A stretch of 64,000 bases of DNA. Source: Neolewinella xylanilytica. Its GTDB lineage: Bacteria > Bacteroidota > Bacteroidia > Chitinophagales > Saprospiraceae. A program made the translations under genes and the position numbers. Under the pieces are notes generated by a model. The model did not search any database. It saw only the letters and a program-made list of their open reading frames with translations, and was not told where the DNA came from. Location: NCBI RefSeq assembly GCF_002934605.1, contig NZ_PTJC01000005.1, positions 310,001 to 374,000 of the forward strand, in the 5' to 3' direction. Below, piece after piece: positions 42,508 to 51,882 of this stretch. Every line of letters starts with the position of its first letter. The first letter of the stretch is position 1.

Positions 42508-43872
42508 ATGTTTTATTTCCCCTCCTTTGTTGCCCCGATCGTCCTACGGTCTTTTCGTCCGATCGTTTTTATTATGGTGTTCGGACTGGCCGCCAGTCTG
42601 TCCGCCCAATCCTTTAGTGGGCTAAGCTTTGACGGAAGCGATGATTTTGTAACCCTCGATCCGCGGTTGGCCGAACAGCTAAGCGGTAAGAAGCAGGTAA
42701 CCCTGGAAATGCGGGTAACCTTCGATGCGCTAAAGAGCTTCGATGCCTTGTTTTCCTTCGGTAGTTCGCAGGGGGCTAAAAAATCATACGTTTTCGAATT
42801 ACAAACCAGCGGCGGGGGCGGCAATTACCTCGCCACGAACGTCTCCAATGGAAAAGAAGATTTTCGGGTAGCGGACCAGACGCGCCTGGAAATCGGACGG
42901 GAGTACCTGATATCCCTGGTTTTCGACGGTACGCAACGGGAGGCTACGGAGCGCACCCGACTGTACATCGACGGGGCCCGGCAACAGCTTACGGGGGGTA
43001 AAAATGCACCATCCGTAACGGCCGACCTGGATGCGGACACCCCGATTTACATCGGTCGGGAAAAGAACCGGTACGCGAATATTACGGTAAGCGAACTACG
43101 CCTGTGGAAAACGGCGCGAACGGAGCAGGAGATCGTGGCAAATGCCGTCGAGCAAGCCGACAACGGCGTCGATGCGGATATGATCGCCAGCTATGGTTTC
43201 AACAAACCCTACGGAGAAACGGACCCCCAGGCACTCCGTACCCTCGAGGATGCCGGCGGAAATGCCTTCCCGGGCACCCTCAGTAACTTTGCCTTTACGG
43301 GTTCCAGTTCCAACTGGGTGGGCATGGCCGCGGTACTGCCGGTGGAGCTGATCGCGTTTTCCGCCACGGTTACCGCCACCGAGAATGACCTGGAATGGAC
43401 GGTAATCAACGAGCGCGACCTCAGCCATTATACGGTGGAACGGTCGACTTCCGGATCCGGCGATTGGTCACCCGTGGCTACGTTTCTTGCTAAAGCCGGA
43501 GAACAGGTCAGTACCTATACCTATCGGTACTTTGACGTGGCCCCGGTTGGCAGTGCCTACTACCGGCTGCGCATGGTGGACATCGACGGAACGTTCACGC
43601 TGAGCGAGGTGCGGTATGTGGGTCGTTCCAGTGGGGATAAGCTTGCAGTGTACCCAAACCCTGCTACGGACCACTTTACCCTTGCTTTGCCGGTCGGGGG
43701 AGCGGTAAGCCTACAACTCTCGGATGCTTCCGGCCGTCAATTGTGGAGCAAGCAACTTCCCGCCGGCACTACGACCATAACCGAGTCGACGCGCGATGCC
43801 GCTCCGGGCTTGTATATCCTCACCGTACGCATGAATAGCACATCCTGGTCGCAACGGCTGGTCATTCGCTAA
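42508..43872 (+). CDS. Secreted LamG-domain protein with T9SS sorting domain
   Basis: 454 residues. A signal peptide ends near residue 34 (FGLAASLSAQ). A LamG/concanavalin-like jelly roll spans about 38-240 (LSFDGSDDFVTLDPRLAEQL...LYIDGARQQLTGG...TPIYIGREKNRYANITVSELRLWKTART). The fibronectin-like VERS module covers about 280-370, and the type A T9SS sorting domain covers about 375-454 (LAVYPNPATDHFTLALPVG...LYILTVRMNSTSWSQRLVIR). LamG folds usually bind glycans or proteins. The protein should be exported through T9SS and anchored to the surface. It is followed by another GCCCGG hairpin (43878-43903). No enzymatic residues are visible. Confidence 0.88.
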   Translation: MFYFPSFVAPIVLRSFRPIVFIMVFGLAASLSAQSFSGLSFDGSDDFVTLDPRLAEQLSGKKQVTLEMRVTFDALKSFDALFSFGSSQGAKKSYVFELQTSGGGGNYLATNVSNGKEDFRVADQTRLEIGREYLISLVFDGTQREATERTRLYIDGARQQLTGGKNAPSVTADLDADTPIYIGREKNRYANITVSELRLWKTARTEQEIVANAVEQADNGVDADMIASYGFNKPYGETDPQALRTLEDAGGNAFPGTLSNFAFTGSSSNWVGMAAVLPVELIAFSATVTATENDLEWTVINERDLSHYTVERSTSGSGDWSPVATFLAKAGEQVSTYTYRYFDVAPVGSAYYRLRMVDIDGTFTLSEVRYVGRSSGDKLAVYPNPATDHFTLALPVGGAVSLQLSDASGRQLWSKQLPAGTTTITESTRDAAPGLYILTVRMNSTSWSQRLVIR

Positions 43873-43877
43873 AAAGT

Positions 43878-43903
43878 TGCGGCCCGGACGTCGCCGGGCC
43901 ACA
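43878..43903 (+). terminator. Hairpin D, relative of the GTGGCCCGG hairpins
   Basis: TGCGGCCCGG (43878-43887) pairs with CCGGGCCACA (43894-43903) with one mismatch, 6 bp after the LamG stop. It has no T-tract, so it is either a weak terminator or a repeat element related to hairpins A-C. Confidence 0.65.
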
Positions 43904-44136
43904 CTGAATAGAGACACTATGAACAAACACTAGATAGTAGACAAACCGGTAGGCCTTTCATCTGGGCACGAACCCAGGATGCGCACGTAATCGAGGCGAA
44001 TCGGTTGTAAATTTTGGGTGAATCAGCAGGGTTGAAACCAGGTGTATCGCGAAAACAGCATATGAACTACTGATTTTCGGTTATCGTATGGCTTGAACGC
44101 GAGACAAAATTCTGGTATTGTAACAAGTCATCATAT

Positions 44137-45786
44137 TTAAGAAGTTAACCAAAGGTCCACGGGCTGAAAAGCCTCACCATCGAATAGCCCCCGGTCGCTG
44201 AGCTTCAGGCGGGGGATGACCAGCAGCGCCAGGAAAGAGAGGGACATGAAGGGGGACCGTAGTTCGCAGCGCAACTTCCGGCGTACGAATCCACTTAGTT
44301 CGCCGTAGCGGGCGGCTACTTGCGGTCCGCGTTCCAGGCTCATAATCCCGGCTACGGGCAGGGGCAGCACTTCGAGGTACTCGTCCCGCCCCGCGGCGAT
44401 TCCTCCCCGCTCGGCGATTACGGCATTGGCGACGCGACAGATGGCGTCGTCGTCGACGCCTACGACGACGATGTTGTGGCTGTCGTGAGCTACACTGCTG
44501 GCGATGGCGCCGCGCTGCAGTTTCATACCGTGTACGAATCCGATGGCGGGCGGGGCATCGGTGTAGCGATTGATGACCGCGATCTTGAGCAAATCCCGCT
44601 CCGGGGCGGCCACGGGACAACCGTCGGCGTCAAGCACCGGCAGCATTTCCAATTGGTCGGTTACCAGTTCGCCATCCGTAACGCCGATCACCCGGATCCT
44701 GGCGCCGGCCTGGCCGGGTGCCACGCGGAAGTCATTCACCTTTTTGGGGGAGCAACGGAAGGTATTGATCGGCTCGGGGCGATAATCCGGTAGCAGATGC
44801 GCACCGGCTTCGGCTACACGGATACCGTTGATCCAGGTAGCCATGACCCCGAAGTGACGCAGGTCGTCGACTTGGATGAAGTCGGCCCGGTCGCCGACCC
44901 GTAAGCGGCCGATGTCAAGATGGTAGTGGTCGACGGCGTTTCGGCAGGCGATATGGAGCACGTTAAAGAGGTCGTGCCCCCCGCGGACGGCGCGGATCAC
45001 CAGGCGGTTGATGTGGCCGGCCATGAGGTCGTCGGGGTGGCAGTCGTCGGTACAGAACATGAGCCGGTCGGGAAAAGCATCGATGAGCTCTTCCAGGGCG
45101 GCGTAGTTGCGGGCGGCGCTTCCTTCGCGGATCAGGATCTTCATGCCGGCGGCAAGCTTGTCGCGCGCCTCGGCGGCCGTGAAACATTCATGGTCGGTAC
45201 TGATGCCGGCGGCGGCATAGGCGGCGGCTTGTTCTCCGCGGAGGCCGGGGGCGTGCCCGTCTACCGGCTTTCCCGCCCGCCGGGTGGCGGATATCTTGGC
45301 CATGACGTCCGGGTCGTTCTGAAGTACGCCGGGATAATTCATCACTTCGCTCAGGTAGCGGATATCGGGGCGGGATACCAGTTCGGCCACCTCCTCGGGC
45401 CCGAGCCTTGCGCCTGCGGTTTCCGCCCCGGTAGCCGGTACGCAGGAGGGCGCCCCGAAATTGATGCTGAGCGGGGTATGCCGGGCATTGTCGATCATGA
45501 ATTCCACCCCTTCCATACCCATGACGTTGGCGATCTCGTGGGGGTCGCTTACCGTGGCTACGGTGCCGTGGACGACCGCCAGCTTGGCGAACTCGACGGG
45601 CAGCAGCATGGACGACTCGATGTGCACGTGGGCGTCTACGAAACCGGGCAGGATGAACCACCCCCGCTTGTCGCGGGAGGGGTCGCGTTCGATGGAGGCG
45701 ATGCGGCCGTCTTCGCCGACTGTCAAGACCGCGCCGTAAATTTCCCGGGCGTCGAGGTCGACGTACCGGCCCTTTATTTCCTGCAT
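44137..45786 (-). CDS. ade: Adenine deaminase
   Basis: 549 residues of the amidohydrolase-type adenine deaminase (Ade, EC 3.5.4.2), which converts adenine to hypoxanthine in purine salvage. Metal ligands are in FVDAHVHIESSM (about 49-60). Further family blocks are AKLAVVHGTVATVSDPHEIANVMG, DGHAPGLRGEQAAAYAAAGISTDHE (about 175-199) and FCTDDCHPDDLMAGHINRLVIRAVRGG (about 244-270). The C-terminal MKLQRGAIASSVAHDSHNIVVVGVDDD is the usual Ade signature. Length is standard. It is a single gene, divergent from mscS. Confidence 0.96.
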   Translation of the reverse strand: MQEIKGRYVDLDAREIYGAVLTVGEDGRIASIERDPSRDKRGWFILPGFVDAHVHIESSMLLPVEFAKLAVVHGTVATVSDPHEIANVMGMEGVEFMIDNARHTPLSINFGAPSCVPATGAETAGARLGPEEVAELVSRPDIRYLSEVMNYPGVLQNDPDVMAKISATRRAGKPVDGHAPGLRGEQAAAYAAAGISTDHECFTAAEARDKLAAGMKILIREGSAARNYAALEELIDAFPDRLMFCTDDCHPDDLMAGHINRLVIRAVRGGHDLFNVLHIACRNAVDHYHLDIGRLRVGDRADFIQVDDLRHFGVMATWINGIRVAEAGAHLLPDYRPEPINTFRCSPKKVNDFRVAPGQAGARIRVIGVTDGELVTDQLEMLPVLDADGCPVAAPERDLLKIAVINRYTDAPPAIGFVHGMKLQRGAIASSVAHDSHNIVVVGVDDDAICRVANAVIAERGGIAAGRDEYLEVLPLPVAGIMSLERGPQVAARYGELSGFVRRKLRCELRSPFMSLSFLALLVIPRLKLSDRGLFDGEAFQPVDLWLTS

Positions 45787-45851
45787 GTGGCGGTGGAATG
45801 GTGTCTTGACCCAACGGATAGGGTGGCCACGGGTTGTACTTTGGATTGCTT

Positions 45852-47357
45852 ATGGACCAACTGAGGGAAATAATCTTACTGGACTATCTCGGCTTCCGCG
45901 TAACCGCCTACCAGCTGTTGTTGATCGGCGTGGCTACGGTGCTGTTGCTGGGGACCAACTCCCTGCTCGTGCGCCGGCTGCTGCCCTGGTACTACGGGCG
46001 GGAAGCGGTGAGCCCTAAGAACCGCAGCCGGGTACGCAACGTAACCCGTTTTACCCTGTTCAGCCTGCTGGTCATCGCGATCCTGCGGATCTTGAACATC
46101 GACATTACCTTCGTTAACGAAGCGATTCAACAGGCGAGCACCAGCGACGGGCCGCCGGTGTACCTGGTGATCCGCATCAGTACGATCGTGAAGGCGCTGT
46201 TGGCCTTCATCGTGGCCAATGTGCTGGACATCCTCATCGAGGAGCTACTCGTGCAGCGCTACCACCGGATGCATATGTCTACGACGGCTACGGCCCAGTC
46301 GCTTTCCGATGAAGAGCAGGCCGCCAGTCGGTTCCGGGCCGTACGGCCGTTCATGTATACGATGGCCGCACTCGTGGTGCTCAACGATACGGGCCTGGCT
46401 GCCCTCGTCCTGTATGCCTTTCGCGACGCGACGGGAGAAACGACCTCCACGATTACCGTCGGCAACGTCGTCTTCGCGTTGGGGGTCTTCCTATTCCTGC
46501 GCCTGCTGCTGATGGCGGTGACCAACCTGATCCTCGGCGCTTATTACCGCCGCTCGAAGGTAGACTCCGGTAGTCAGTACGCCATCAACCGGCTCATCAC
46601 CTACTTCGTATACGTGGTGGGCGTACTGCTGGTGATCCAGGCGGCGGGCTTCGATCTGGTGGTGCTGTGGACCGGTGCCGCGGCGCTATTGGTGGGTATC
46701 GGCATCGGGCTCCAACAAACCTTTAACGACCTTATTTGCGGGGTGATCATTCTCTTCGAACGAGGGGTGATGGTGGGGGACGTGGTGGAGGTATCCAATC
46801 ACCAGATCGGCACGGTGCGCAAGATCGGAGCCCGCACGGCTACCATCGAGACCCGTGACGACATCATCATCTTCGTGCCCAACTCCAAACTGATCGGCGA
46901 GAACGTGGTCAACTGGAGCCAGGTGGAGCGGAAGGCGCGCTTCCACGTGGGGGTGGGGGTGGCCTACGGTTCCGATACCGCGCTGGTGAAGGAGATCCTG
47001 CTGAAGGTGGCGCTGGATCATCCCCGCATTATGAATACCCCGAACCCGATTGTCCGGTTCCTAGACTTCGGTAGTTCTTCGCTGGACTTCGAGATTATCT
47101 TCTGGTCGCGGGATTTTCTGCGGATCGAGGATGTAAAGAGCGACGTCCGCTTTGCCATCGACCAGGGCTTCCGGGAGAAGGGTGTGGAGATTCCGTTTCC
47201 GCAACGCGACCTCTGGATACGGGGCGGCAGTGGCCTGGACCGCGTAATCCGTACCCAGGAGGCGGCACATGGGCTGGCGAAAGAAAACGGCCAGTCCACC
47301 GGCGACGGGGAATCCGTAGCGGAAACCACTAAAGGAGAAGCGGAGGACAAGAAGTAA
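45852..47357 (+). CDS. Mechanosensitive ion channel of the MscS family
   Basis: 501 residues from ATG 45852 (a TTG at 45834 is also in frame but less likely). Four or five N-terminal helices precede the pore helix region LVVLWTGAAALLVGIGIGLQQTFNDLICGVIILFERGVMVGDVVEV (about 270-316). The cytoplasmic beta domain with IGTVRKIGARTATIETRDDIIIFVPNSKLIGENVVNWS follows, then the alpha/beta cage (VVN...HPRIMNTPNPIVRFLDFGSSSLDFEIIFW). The C-terminal tail after residue 455 is polar and probably disordered. The channel relieves osmotic pressure. A TACTTTGG-like promoter box overlaps 45838-45845. Confidence 0.92.
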   Translation: MDQLREIILLDYLGFRVTAYQLLLIGVATVLLLGTNSLLVRRLLPWYYGREAVSPKNRSRVRNVTRFTLFSLLVIAILRILNIDITFVNEAIQQASTSDGPPVYLVIRISTIVKALLAFIVANVLDILIEELLVQRYHRMHMSTTATAQSLSDEEQAASRFRAVRPFMYTMAALVVLNDTGLAALVLYAFRDATGETTSTITVGNVVFALGVFLFLRLLLMAVTNLILGAYYRRSKVDSGSQYAINRLITYFVYVVGVLLVIQAAGFDLVVLWTGAAALLVGIGIGLQQTFNDLICGVIILFERGVMVGDVVEVSNHQIGTVRKIGARTATIETRDDIIIFVPNSKLIGENVVNWSQVERKARFHVGVGVAYGSDTALVKEILLKVALDHPRIMNTPNPIVRFLDFGSSSLDFEIIFWSRDFLRIEDVKSDVRFAIDQGFREKGVEIPFPQRDLWIRGGSGLDRVIRTQEAAHGLAKENGQSTGDGESVAETTKGEAEDKK

Positions 47358-47451
47358 GGGGGCGGCGTCCGCGGGTGAAGCGATGGCCACCGCGTCAATC
47401 CGTGAACCTCGGGGAAGCCTCCTACGTCCTCCGTGGTGAACCTAAGAACAG

Positions 47452-48219
47452 ATGCAGCTCAACTACAAAACCTACGGCGAAGGCTTCCCCCTCGTCATTC
47501 TCCACGGCCTCTTCGGCAATCTCGATAACTGGCAGACCATCGCGCGGCAGTGGGCCGAGGATTACCGAGTCATTCTCGTGGATTTACGCAACCACGGTCG
47601 CTCCCCCCACGCCGATGAAATGACGTATCCCCTGATGGCGGAAGACCTCGCCGCCTTCCTCGAGGAGCAGGGCGTGGACCGCTGCCATCTGCTGGGACAC
47701 AGTATGGGCGGTAAAGTGGCCATGCAGGCAGCTTTGTCCTATCCCACCCTCGTAGAAAAGTTGGTCGTGGTGGATATGGCCCCCCGCCCCTACGGAAGGG
47801 GGCACGACGACGTTTTTGCCGCGCTTAAAGCCCTAAACCCCTCCGACATCGAAGACCGCCGCCACGCCGACGAGCTGATGGCCCCCCATATGGCCGACGA
47901 GGGGGTGCGGATGTTTCTCCTGAAGAACCTGGCGCGGGATTCCAAGACCGGCTTCCGCTGGAGGATGAACCTGGAGGTGCTGGACCGGGATTACGAGAAC
48001 CTGATCGGGCCCGTGGGTACCCTGGGCCAGGAGTTTAGCCGCCCGGCCCTGTTCGTCCGCGGCGGCAATAGCGGCTACGTCAAAGACGACGATCTCGACG
48101 GGATAAAATACCTGTTCCCGGCAGCTGAGCTGGTCACCGTCGAGGGTGCCGGTCACTGGGTACACGCCGAGCAGCCGGAGCGGTTATTTGCCCTGGTGCG
48201 GGAATTTTTGGGAGCCTAA
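47452..48219 (+). CDS. Alpha/beta-fold hydrolase
   Basis: 255 residues. The oxyanion HGLFGNLDNW (about 18-27), the nucleophile elbow GHSMGG (about 83-88; Ser85) and the histidine region GAGHWVHAEQP (about 235-245) are all present, and DLRNHGRS (about 44-51) is typical. The form resembles YbfF-type short-acyl esterases, but substrate prediction is not reliable. It lies 94 bp after mscS on the same strand. Its stop is followed by two copies of a palindromic repeat at 48236-48313. Confidence 0.9.
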   Translation: MQLNYKTYGEGFPLVILHGLFGNLDNWQTIARQWAEDYRVILVDLRNHGRSPHADEMTYPLMAEDLAAFLEEQGVDRCHLLGHSMGGKVAMQAALSYPTLVEKLVVVDMAPRPYGRGHDDVFAALKALNPSDIEDRRHADELMAPHMADEGVRMFLLKNLARDSKTGFRWRMNLEVLDRDYENLIGPVGTLGQEFSRPALFVRGGNSGYVKDDDLDGIKYLFPAAELVTVEGAGHWVHAEQPERLFALVREFLGA

Positions 48220-48235
48220 ACCCTTCCCGGCCGCC

Positions 48236-48313
48236 CTGACACATCCGATGTGTCAGTACTGTCATTTTTGCAGTCCGCTTTGTTGGCGAGGCCTGCCACA
48301 TCCGATGTGTCAG
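48236..48313. repeat. Two palindromic repeats upstream of the Bat genes
   Basis: CTGACACATC-CGATGTGTCAG (48236-48256) is almost a perfect palindrome. A second copy, CCTGCCACATCCGATGTGTCAGG, occupies 48292-48313, 36 bp further on. Both could act as terminators of the hydrolase gene, as operators, or as members of a dispersed repeat family. Confidence 0.8.
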
Positions 48314-48359
48314 GGCCGTCAGTAGCCTCGACCGGAGGAAGTACGTACCTTTACCGCTG

Positions 48360-49115
48360 ATGGTTTACCGCAATGTCATCCTGCTGGTTTTAGTGCTTTG
48401 CACCTGCGCTCCGGCGCAAGGACAATCCAGCCACCGTGCCCTGCGCCAGGGCGATGAAGCCTACCGGAAGGGCGACTTCGAAACGGCCGGACGCGCTTAC
48501 GGCGACGCCATTCAGGAGGACAACAGCGCCCAGGGAAACTACAATCTCGGCAATGCCCTGTACGAACGCGGTAACTACGAGGAAGCCGCCAAACGCTACG
48601 AGGAAGCCGCTGGTCTCACTACGGATCCGGCAATCCAGTCGCGCGCCTTCCGTAATCTCGGTGACAGCTACTACCGCCAGGAGAATTTCGAGCAGGCCGT
48701 AGAAGCCTACAAGCAGAGTCTCCGCATTACCCCCGACGACGCCGAAACCAAGTACAATCTGACCAAGGCCATCCGCCAAGTGCAGCAGCAGCAACAACAG
48801 CAACAGGACGAAAATCAGGAGCAGGACGGCGAAGACCAGCAGCAGCAACAACAACAGGAAGGGCAGGGCGGCGAGAACGGCGACCAGCAACAGGAGCAAG
48901 ACGGGGAGCAATCCGAGGAGGGCGACGAAGCGCAGGAGCAACAACAACAGTCCGGTGGCACTCCCGGCCAACCCCTGGCCGACCCCAATCAGCCACAAAT
49001 GAGCCGGGAAGAAGCCGAGCGCCAACTGGGTATCGCCGCCGAAGAAGAGAAACGTACATTGAGCCGTTTGCGGCAGGCAAACCGGGAAGGATGTACCGGA
49101 ACCAAAGACTGGTAA
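48360..49115 (+). CDS. batC: BatC-like TPR protein
   Basis: 251 residues. A signal peptide (VILLVLVLCTCAPAQGQ) precedes three TPR repeats (about 27-140: GDEAYRKGDFETAGRAYGDA, NYNLGNALYERGNYEEAAKRYEEA, LGDSYYRQENFEQAVEAYKQSL). A Gln- and Glu-rich low-complexity segment (about 145-205, with QQ runs) and a C-terminal helix follow. This is the layout of BatC in Bacteroidota Bat (aerotolerance-related) operons. The 3' end overlaps batD by 25 bp. A TACCTTTA box at 48346-48353 would place transcription start near the ATG. Confidence 0.85.
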   Translation: MVYRNVILLVLVLCTCAPAQGQSSHRALRQGDEAYRKGDFETAGRAYGDAIQEDNSAQGNYNLGNALYERGNYEEAAKRYEEAAGLTTDPAIQSRAFRNLGDSYYRQENFEQAVEAYKQSLRITPDDAETKYNLTKAIRQVQQQQQQQQDENQEQDGEDQQQQQQQEGQGGENGDQQQEQDGEQSEEGDEAQEQQQQSGGTPGQPLADPNQPQMSREEAERQLGIAAEEEKRTLSRLRQANREGCTGTKDW

Positions 49116-50845
49116 TCGTGCCACGCCTGCTCATCATAAGCCTGTTGCTGACCTGGGGGCCGCTGCTCGTTGCCCAGGGACAGGACGTCAGCTTCACCGC
49201 GGAAGTGAGCAAGGAACGCATGCTTCGGAACAGTACGGTGGAGTACCACCTTACCCTGCGGAACGCACAGGGGGAACAATTAACCCCGCCGGATTTCAGC
49301 GCCTTCGAGGTGCTGCGCGGCCCCAGTCGGTCGATCGGCACAACCATCGCGAACGGAGTTCAAACCAGCCAGATGACCTTCAGCTGGATGCTGCAACCCC
49401 GACGGACCGGGGAACTATCCATCGGTCCGGCGTCCGTTCAGGCGGGAGGACGTACCTACCGGGCCCCCGGCAAAACCATCACCGTACTCGAAGTGGACGA
49501 CGCTTCCCAGGCGGGCGCGCCGGAGAACTTTTTGCGGGCCGAACTCAGTACCGACCAGGCTTACGTAGGGCAGCAGATCATCCTCAACCTGAACCTGTAC
49601 GCTTCGGTCAATCCCATTTCCCGCAACATGGTGCGGGAGCCGAGCCTCGACGGTTTCTTCGCCCGCAGCCGCCGTCGCTTCGATGCCTCCCCCACAACCG
49701 TGATCGTGAACGGACGGGAATACCAGCGCCGCACGTTGACCAGTTTGGCCCTCTTTCCGATCAAGAGCGGCACCCTGCGCATCGATCCATACCGCATGGT
49801 GATCGGGGCGGTGCGCACCCGCTCCAGCAGTACATTCTCGCGCCGCTTTACCGAGCAGATCCCCGTCAATAGCGATACGCTCACCGTTGCCGTGCGCGAA
49901 TTGCCCCAACCCCGCCCGGAAAACTTCAGCGGCGGCGTAGGGACCTACCAAATGGATGTGGCCATTGATCGCGACCAGCTAACTACCGACGATGCGCTCA
50001 CCATGCTGGTAGAGATAACCGGTCAGGGAGACGTGCAACGACTGGAAGCACCGGTACCGGTTGATGAAGCCAACTGGAACGTGTACGATCCGCGGGTGAT
50101 CCGGGAAGAATTCCTCGACAGCCCATCGGGGATGTTCGGGCGCAAAGTCTTCGAATACCAGCTGGTGCCCAAACGCGCCGGAACGTATACCGTGGCCCCG
50201 AGCCTGAATTACTTTAATACCGATACGGAGGAGTACGTATCCCTGAGCCCGGAGACCTTTACCATCGCGGTGACGGGGGGCAGCGGGCAAAAGACGTACA
50301 CGATCGACACGACTACGGTTTCGGAGGAAGCATTGGTCCTGCGCCCCGCCGCCCCCCTTACTCCGGGCCGCCGCTATGGCCGGAATATGGCGGACGGGCC
50401 GGTTTTCTGGGGGCTGATCCTGCTGCCGGTGCTACTCGCTGGCGGCCTGATCGGCTACACCCACTACCGGCAACGGCTAGCGGATCGCGACCCCGCCATC
50501 CTGCAACGGCAGCAGGCGGGGAAGGTGGCCGCCGCCCGGCTGAAGGAAGCCCGCGTACACCTGGAACGGGTAGCGGCGCGCGACTTTTACAATGCCGTGG
50601 AGCATGCCCTGCTGCATTACCTGCGCGACCGCTTCAGCCTCAGCGTGGCGGAGCTGAGTCGCGCCAACATCAACCAGGTACTTACCGGCGCCGGAGCCAA
50701 TACCGCCCTCACCGAACGCTACGACCGACTGCTGCAACGTTGTGAGATGGCGCTCTACGCCGGACAGGACTCCGCCGCCGATCTCGGCGATACATACGCC
50801 CAGGCCGTGGAACTGATCACGGAGACGGAGCGGCAGCTCAAATAG
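49091..50845 (+). CDS. batD: BatD family protein
   Basis: 584 residues. After a signal peptide (about 1-31) come repeated beta-sandwich BatD domains: VSFTAEVSKERMLRNSTVEYHLTL, RRTGELSIGPASVQAGGRTYRAPG and QAYVGQQIILNLNLYASVNPISRNM, continuing to about 430. One transmembrane helix follows (WGLILLPVLLAGGLIGYTHYR, about 437-457), then a cytoplasmic helical domain (HLERVAARDFYNAVEHALLHYLRDRFSLSVAELSRANI). This matches Bat operon BatD proteins. It overlaps batC by 25 bp, which strongly suggests coupled translation. The batA, batB and MoxR genes expected nearby are not in this window. Confidence 0.9.
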   Translation: MYRNQRLVIVPRLLIISLLLTWGPLLVAQGQDVSFTAEVSKERMLRNSTVEYHLTLRNAQGEQLTPPDFSAFEVLRGPSRSIGTTIANGVQTSQMTFSWMLQPRRTGELSIGPASVQAGGRTYRAPGKTITVLEVDDASQAGAPENFLRAELSTDQAYVGQQIILNLNLYASVNPISRNMVREPSLDGFFARSRRRFDASPTTVIVNGREYQRRTLTSLALFPIKSGTLRIDPYRMVIGAVRTRSSSTFSRRFTEQIPVNSDTLTVAVRELPQPRPENFSGGVGTYQMDVAIDRDQLTTDDALTMLVEITGQGDVQRLEAPVPVDEANWNVYDPRVIREEFLDSPSGMFGRKVFEYQLVPKRAGTYTVAPSLNYFNTDTEEYVSLSPETFTIAVTGGSGQKTYTIDTTTVSEEALVLRPAAPLTPGRRYGRNMADGPVFWGLILLPVLLAGGLIGYTHYRQRLADRDPAILQRQQAGKVAAARLKEARVHLERVAARDFYNAVEHALLHYLRDRFSLSVAELSRANINQVLTGAGANTALTERYDRLLQRCEMALYAGQDSAADLGDTYAQAVELITETERQLK

Positions 50846-50848
50846 CCT

Positions 50849-51829
50849 ATGCTTTCATTTTTCCGTACCAACCAATCCTTCGCCAGCCTCCTGCTCTTCG
50901 GCTACGCGCTGCTGCTACAGTTGCCCGCCTTTGTTTTCGACGGCGGCGGGGTTACGGCCGACGGTGACATCGGCCATTACGGCGGCTGGCTGCGAAGCGC
51001 GGTAGGCAGCAGCCGGCTCCTCTCCGCCATCTTGCCGCCGGTACTGGTCGCGACGGCCGGTATCGTGGCCAATAACCTCTGCGACCGCTACCGCATCAGC
51101 CGCACGGTTACCCAGTTTCCTGGCTTATTCATCGTGTTGACCTGGGCGATGGTGCCTTCCTTCCACCTTTTCGATCCGCAGCAGGTCAACCTGGTGTTCC
51201 TGTTGCTGAGCATCGGCGCACTGGGAAGCACGTACAAGAGCATGACTTCGGCGGTGGCCCGCTTCAACGCCGGGTTCTGGCTCGGACTGGCCGCCCTGTT
51301 AGAACCTACCTACCTGTTGTTGATACCGGGCTTTTTCCTGGGCATCAGCATCTTTCGTACGGCCGATCTGCCTTCACTGGCTCAGCTACTAGGCGGTACG
51401 CTGGTAGTTTATTTTCTAGCTGCCGTATACGCCTACCTGCGGGGGGATCTGCTAGAATTCTACGTCAATGATCTTGGCGTGCTCGGTATCTGGTCGCCGG
51501 AGACGGCTTCGGCCTACGATCTCGTTGGGGTGGGCATCCTGTTCGCGCTGGTGCTGGTGGTGCTGATGGGGGGCGCCAGCAGCCGGGTGCTGTTGAGCAT
51601 TGAAGGTGGAAAAAACCTTTCTTTCGTCTACTGGGTGCTGCTGTTCGCTATTCCCGTGGCCTTCCTGGGCTCGGAGCTTCACATCGTGGACGCCCAACTC
51701 CTGGTGGCACCGCTGGGATTGCTCCTCGGCCTGTGGTTCGTGGATCGTTCGGACCGGCAGGCGGAATTTCTGCATCTCTTGTTATTTGCGGCCGCCCTGA
51801 CGCTGACCGTCCTGGGACTGACCAGCTAA
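50849..51829 (+). CDS. DUF6427-like membrane protein
   Basis: 326 residues with about ten hydrophobic segments from residue 12 to the end. FFRTNQSFASLLLFGYALLL at the N-terminus matches the opening of Bacteroidota DUF6427 proteins, which carry a FFRxNxxxxxxLL motif. There is no signal peptide and no catalytic motif. The gene begins 3 bp after batD, so it is very likely in the same operon. Its function is unknown. Confidence 0.75.
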   Translation: MLSFFRTNQSFASLLLFGYALLLQLPAFVFDGGGVTADGDIGHYGGWLRSAVGSSRLLSAILPPVLVATAGIVANNLCDRYRISRTVTQFPGLFIVLTWAMVPSFHLFDPQQVNLVFLLLSIGALGSTYKSMTSAVARFNAGFWLGLAALLEPTYLLLIPGFFLGISIFRTADLPSLAQLLGGTLVVYFLAAVYAYLRGDLLEFYVNDLGVLGIWSPETASAYDLVGVGILFALVLVVLMGGASSRVLLSIEGGKNLSFVYWVLLFAIPVAFLGSELHIVDAQLLVAPLGLLLGLWFVDRSDRQAEFLHLLLFAAALTLTVLGLTS

Positions 51830-51882
51830 CAATCAGCGGTTTTGCCGGTTATGGGCGGATAACCAGCGCTAAACCACTGAAT

